Shown here: positions 62,515-64,000 of the stretch, piece after piece
Numbering within the stretch: the first letter of the stretch is position 1
Layout: each line of letters begins with the position of its first letter
Assembly: GCA_009829735.1 (NCBI GenBank)
Contig: CM020618.1
Coordinates: 13,126,568-13,190,567, forward strand
Direction: 5' to 3'
Source: Pyropia yezoensis
Taxonomy: Eukaryota > Rhodophyta > Bangiophyceae > Bangiales > Bangiaceae
Length of the DNA stretch: 64,000 nt
Made by a program: the position numbers and the translations under genes
Notes under the pieces: model-generated
Database searches by the model: none
The model's input: only the letters and a program-made list of their open reading frames with translations
Told to the model about the DNA's origin: nothing

Positions 62515-64000
62515 CTTTTGCGCTCGGCAGCCATTCCGGATGACACGGCCTACAGTATCATGAACGCAGCGGTTGACCACTGGATCAGTGCATACGGAGG
62601 CATGGACCAACTTCTCTCCGATAACGGAGCGAACCTGACCTCGGCTTTCTGCACAACGGTCCTTGGTATGTTCGGTATCGAACCTCATCCAGCATGCGAC
62701 TACCACCCACAAACCAACGGGCAAGTGGAACGATTCAACCGTACCATCGTCAAGATGCTACAATGCTACGTGGCCGAGCACACAAACACGTGGGACAGGC
62801 TTCTGTCCGTCCTTCCACTGTCGTAAAACGCCAGGCCACACCGGAGCACGAACATTGCCCCACTGGAATGGGTCATGCCGCTGGGTGTCGGTAACCTGCC
62901 GCTGCCACCGGGCAGGTGCACGAGGTATGACACCTCGAAAGGTCGACCGGCCGAACGGATCCACCTGGCTTGGTTGGCCAAGCTATTGTGGATGGTCCCC
63001 AAACTCAAAGGGGCCCTTGAAAGAACCCAGCTTCGATACAAGAAGAGCTTCGACGCCCGACTGCGGGTGCGCAACGCGACCCTGATAACAGGTGACTGGG
63101 TGTACATACGACAGCAGATATTCCGAGGGAACAAGCTCATGCAACCGGTCAAAGGACCGCACCAGATACTACACAGAGGTGATCACTCTGTCATCCTCCA
63201 CTCCGATAAGGAGATACAACGCATCAGTATGAATGATGTCACGCCGGCACCGAAGCCGGAACAGCCTCAGCCGATACCGGTTGGCTTGCTACACGAGGCT
63301 CTTACCACCCACCGGTCCGACGAGCCGGTGGGCCCGGATTGAATCCCATATCAGGTGGAGAGCATCGTCGGACATGCAGACGCGGCCCTACCAGAACCCT
63401 GGTACGCCAAAGTAATGTGAGCCGGATACGACTAACCCACCTGGGTGCGAGCGGATAAAATACCCCGCCAACTGCTCATGCCATACATGAGGCGACGCCG
63501 TCTGCTGGAACAACCCAACCGACGCCGACTTCGGCTGTTGGGGGGTGGGGCTTAGACCTACTAAGTAGGGTGTGACATGGGTGAAGCAAGACTTAGGTTT
63601 ACTAAGTCCAGACAGGCGAAGGCAAACTAAGTGGACATTAAACCTCAGTAAGTCTAGACTTAAACCGAAGGATAACTCCGATAATATTGAAGTAACCTGG
63701 GGCGTTCACCCAGGTACACCGACACATATGGAGTCAAGTAACCGGGTAAGGGCGGATGACGTCCACAAGTGCTACCCAACCAGGATGGGTTGGGGGGGTG
63801 GAAGAGCACGCGGTGTGCGCGACCAAGCCAGAAGATGTACTCCCCAAGGGAAACACACAGAGTAATACAATGCCCCCTCAGGGGATGAGTTTACACTCAC
63901 TACTATCCGGCTACCATACAGGTCACCGGGTCCCTCGCTGTCATATCGACAACCCTCAGTAGGGGGTACCCCCACCATCAGAACGGGGCCCCTCAAGCGT
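62515..64000 (+). mobile_element. Old, broken relative of the first Ty3/gypsy family (integrase part onward)
   Basis: Begins inside the integrase core (SDNGANLTSAF, then YHPQTNGQVERFN) and continues through the integrase C-terminus into the region with CTTAG/CTAAG palindromes near 63590 and on towards the place of the antisense ORF, running off the right edge. It is clearly diverged from the element at 36328-47147 and carries several breaks, so it is much older. The 5' part is missing at about 62515. Confidence 0.85.

Overview
The window is nuclear DNA of a GC-rich, intron-poor photosynthetic eukaryote. Several proteins start with plastid transit-peptide-like leaders (riboflavin synthase, a nucleoside diphosphate kinase, an unknown protein at 4618). 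The genes are eukaryotic: REV1, Prp4, DDX47/Rrp3, a ubiquitin protease, and ZIP4/SPO22. The few introns are 200-270 nt and use GTACGT or GTATGT donors. GC-rich coding DNA, compact genes and Ty3/gypsy elements fit a bangiophyte red alga of the Porphyra/Pyropia kind. That placement is inference; no rRNA or organelle marker is present.

Layout. 1-681 (-): 5' part of plastid riboflavin synthase, running off the left edge. 682-4617: mostly non-coding, with one weak membrane-protein candidate. 4618-5961 (+): plastid-targeted protein of unknown function. 6253-7959 (-): DEAD-box helicase DDX47/Rrp3. A 119-bp TA-flanked MITE lies at 8421-8539. 9612-13430 (+): large USP16/45-like ubiquitin hydrolase. 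13813-17172 (+): REV1 translesion polymerase. 17442-18062 (-): plastid NDPK. 18457-20217 (+): Prp4 U4/U6 snRNP WD40 protein. 20499-21206 (+, one intron): dUTPase. 21574-25241 (-, one intron): ZIP4/SPO22-like meiotic TPR protein. 25933-27160 (-): fragments of a membrane protein. 27454-30614 (-, at least three exons): SWIB + AAA-ATPase-like + PD-(D/E)XK nuclease fusion. 30615-36327: gene-poor DNA with inverted and tandem repeats.

36328-47147: one nearly whole, young Ty3/gypsy element with 363-bp LTRs, a 5-bp target duplication, gag, pol with an integrase C-terminal chromodomain-like end, and an unusual 815-codon antisense ORF before the 3' LTR. Its right flank (47148-51025) holds GC-rich repeat DNA and the start of a second, truncated Ty3/gypsy family on the minus strand. 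A gap of exactly 500 N follows (51026-51525). After it, 51526-61500 repeats 41057-51025 almost base for base, including the flank beyond the LTR. This is most simply two unmerged overlapping contig ends, so the second element is probably not a real second insertion. From 61500 the flank continues with the gag part of the minus-strand element, and from about 62515 with an older, broken relative of the first element that runs off the right edge.

The host genes do not form one pathway. They are housekeeping genes for flavin and nucleotide metabolism, ribosome biogenesis, splicing, ubiquitin, translesion synthesis and meiosis. The two most unusual objects are the SWIB-AAA-nuclease fusion and the antisense ORF of the Ty3/gypsy element.
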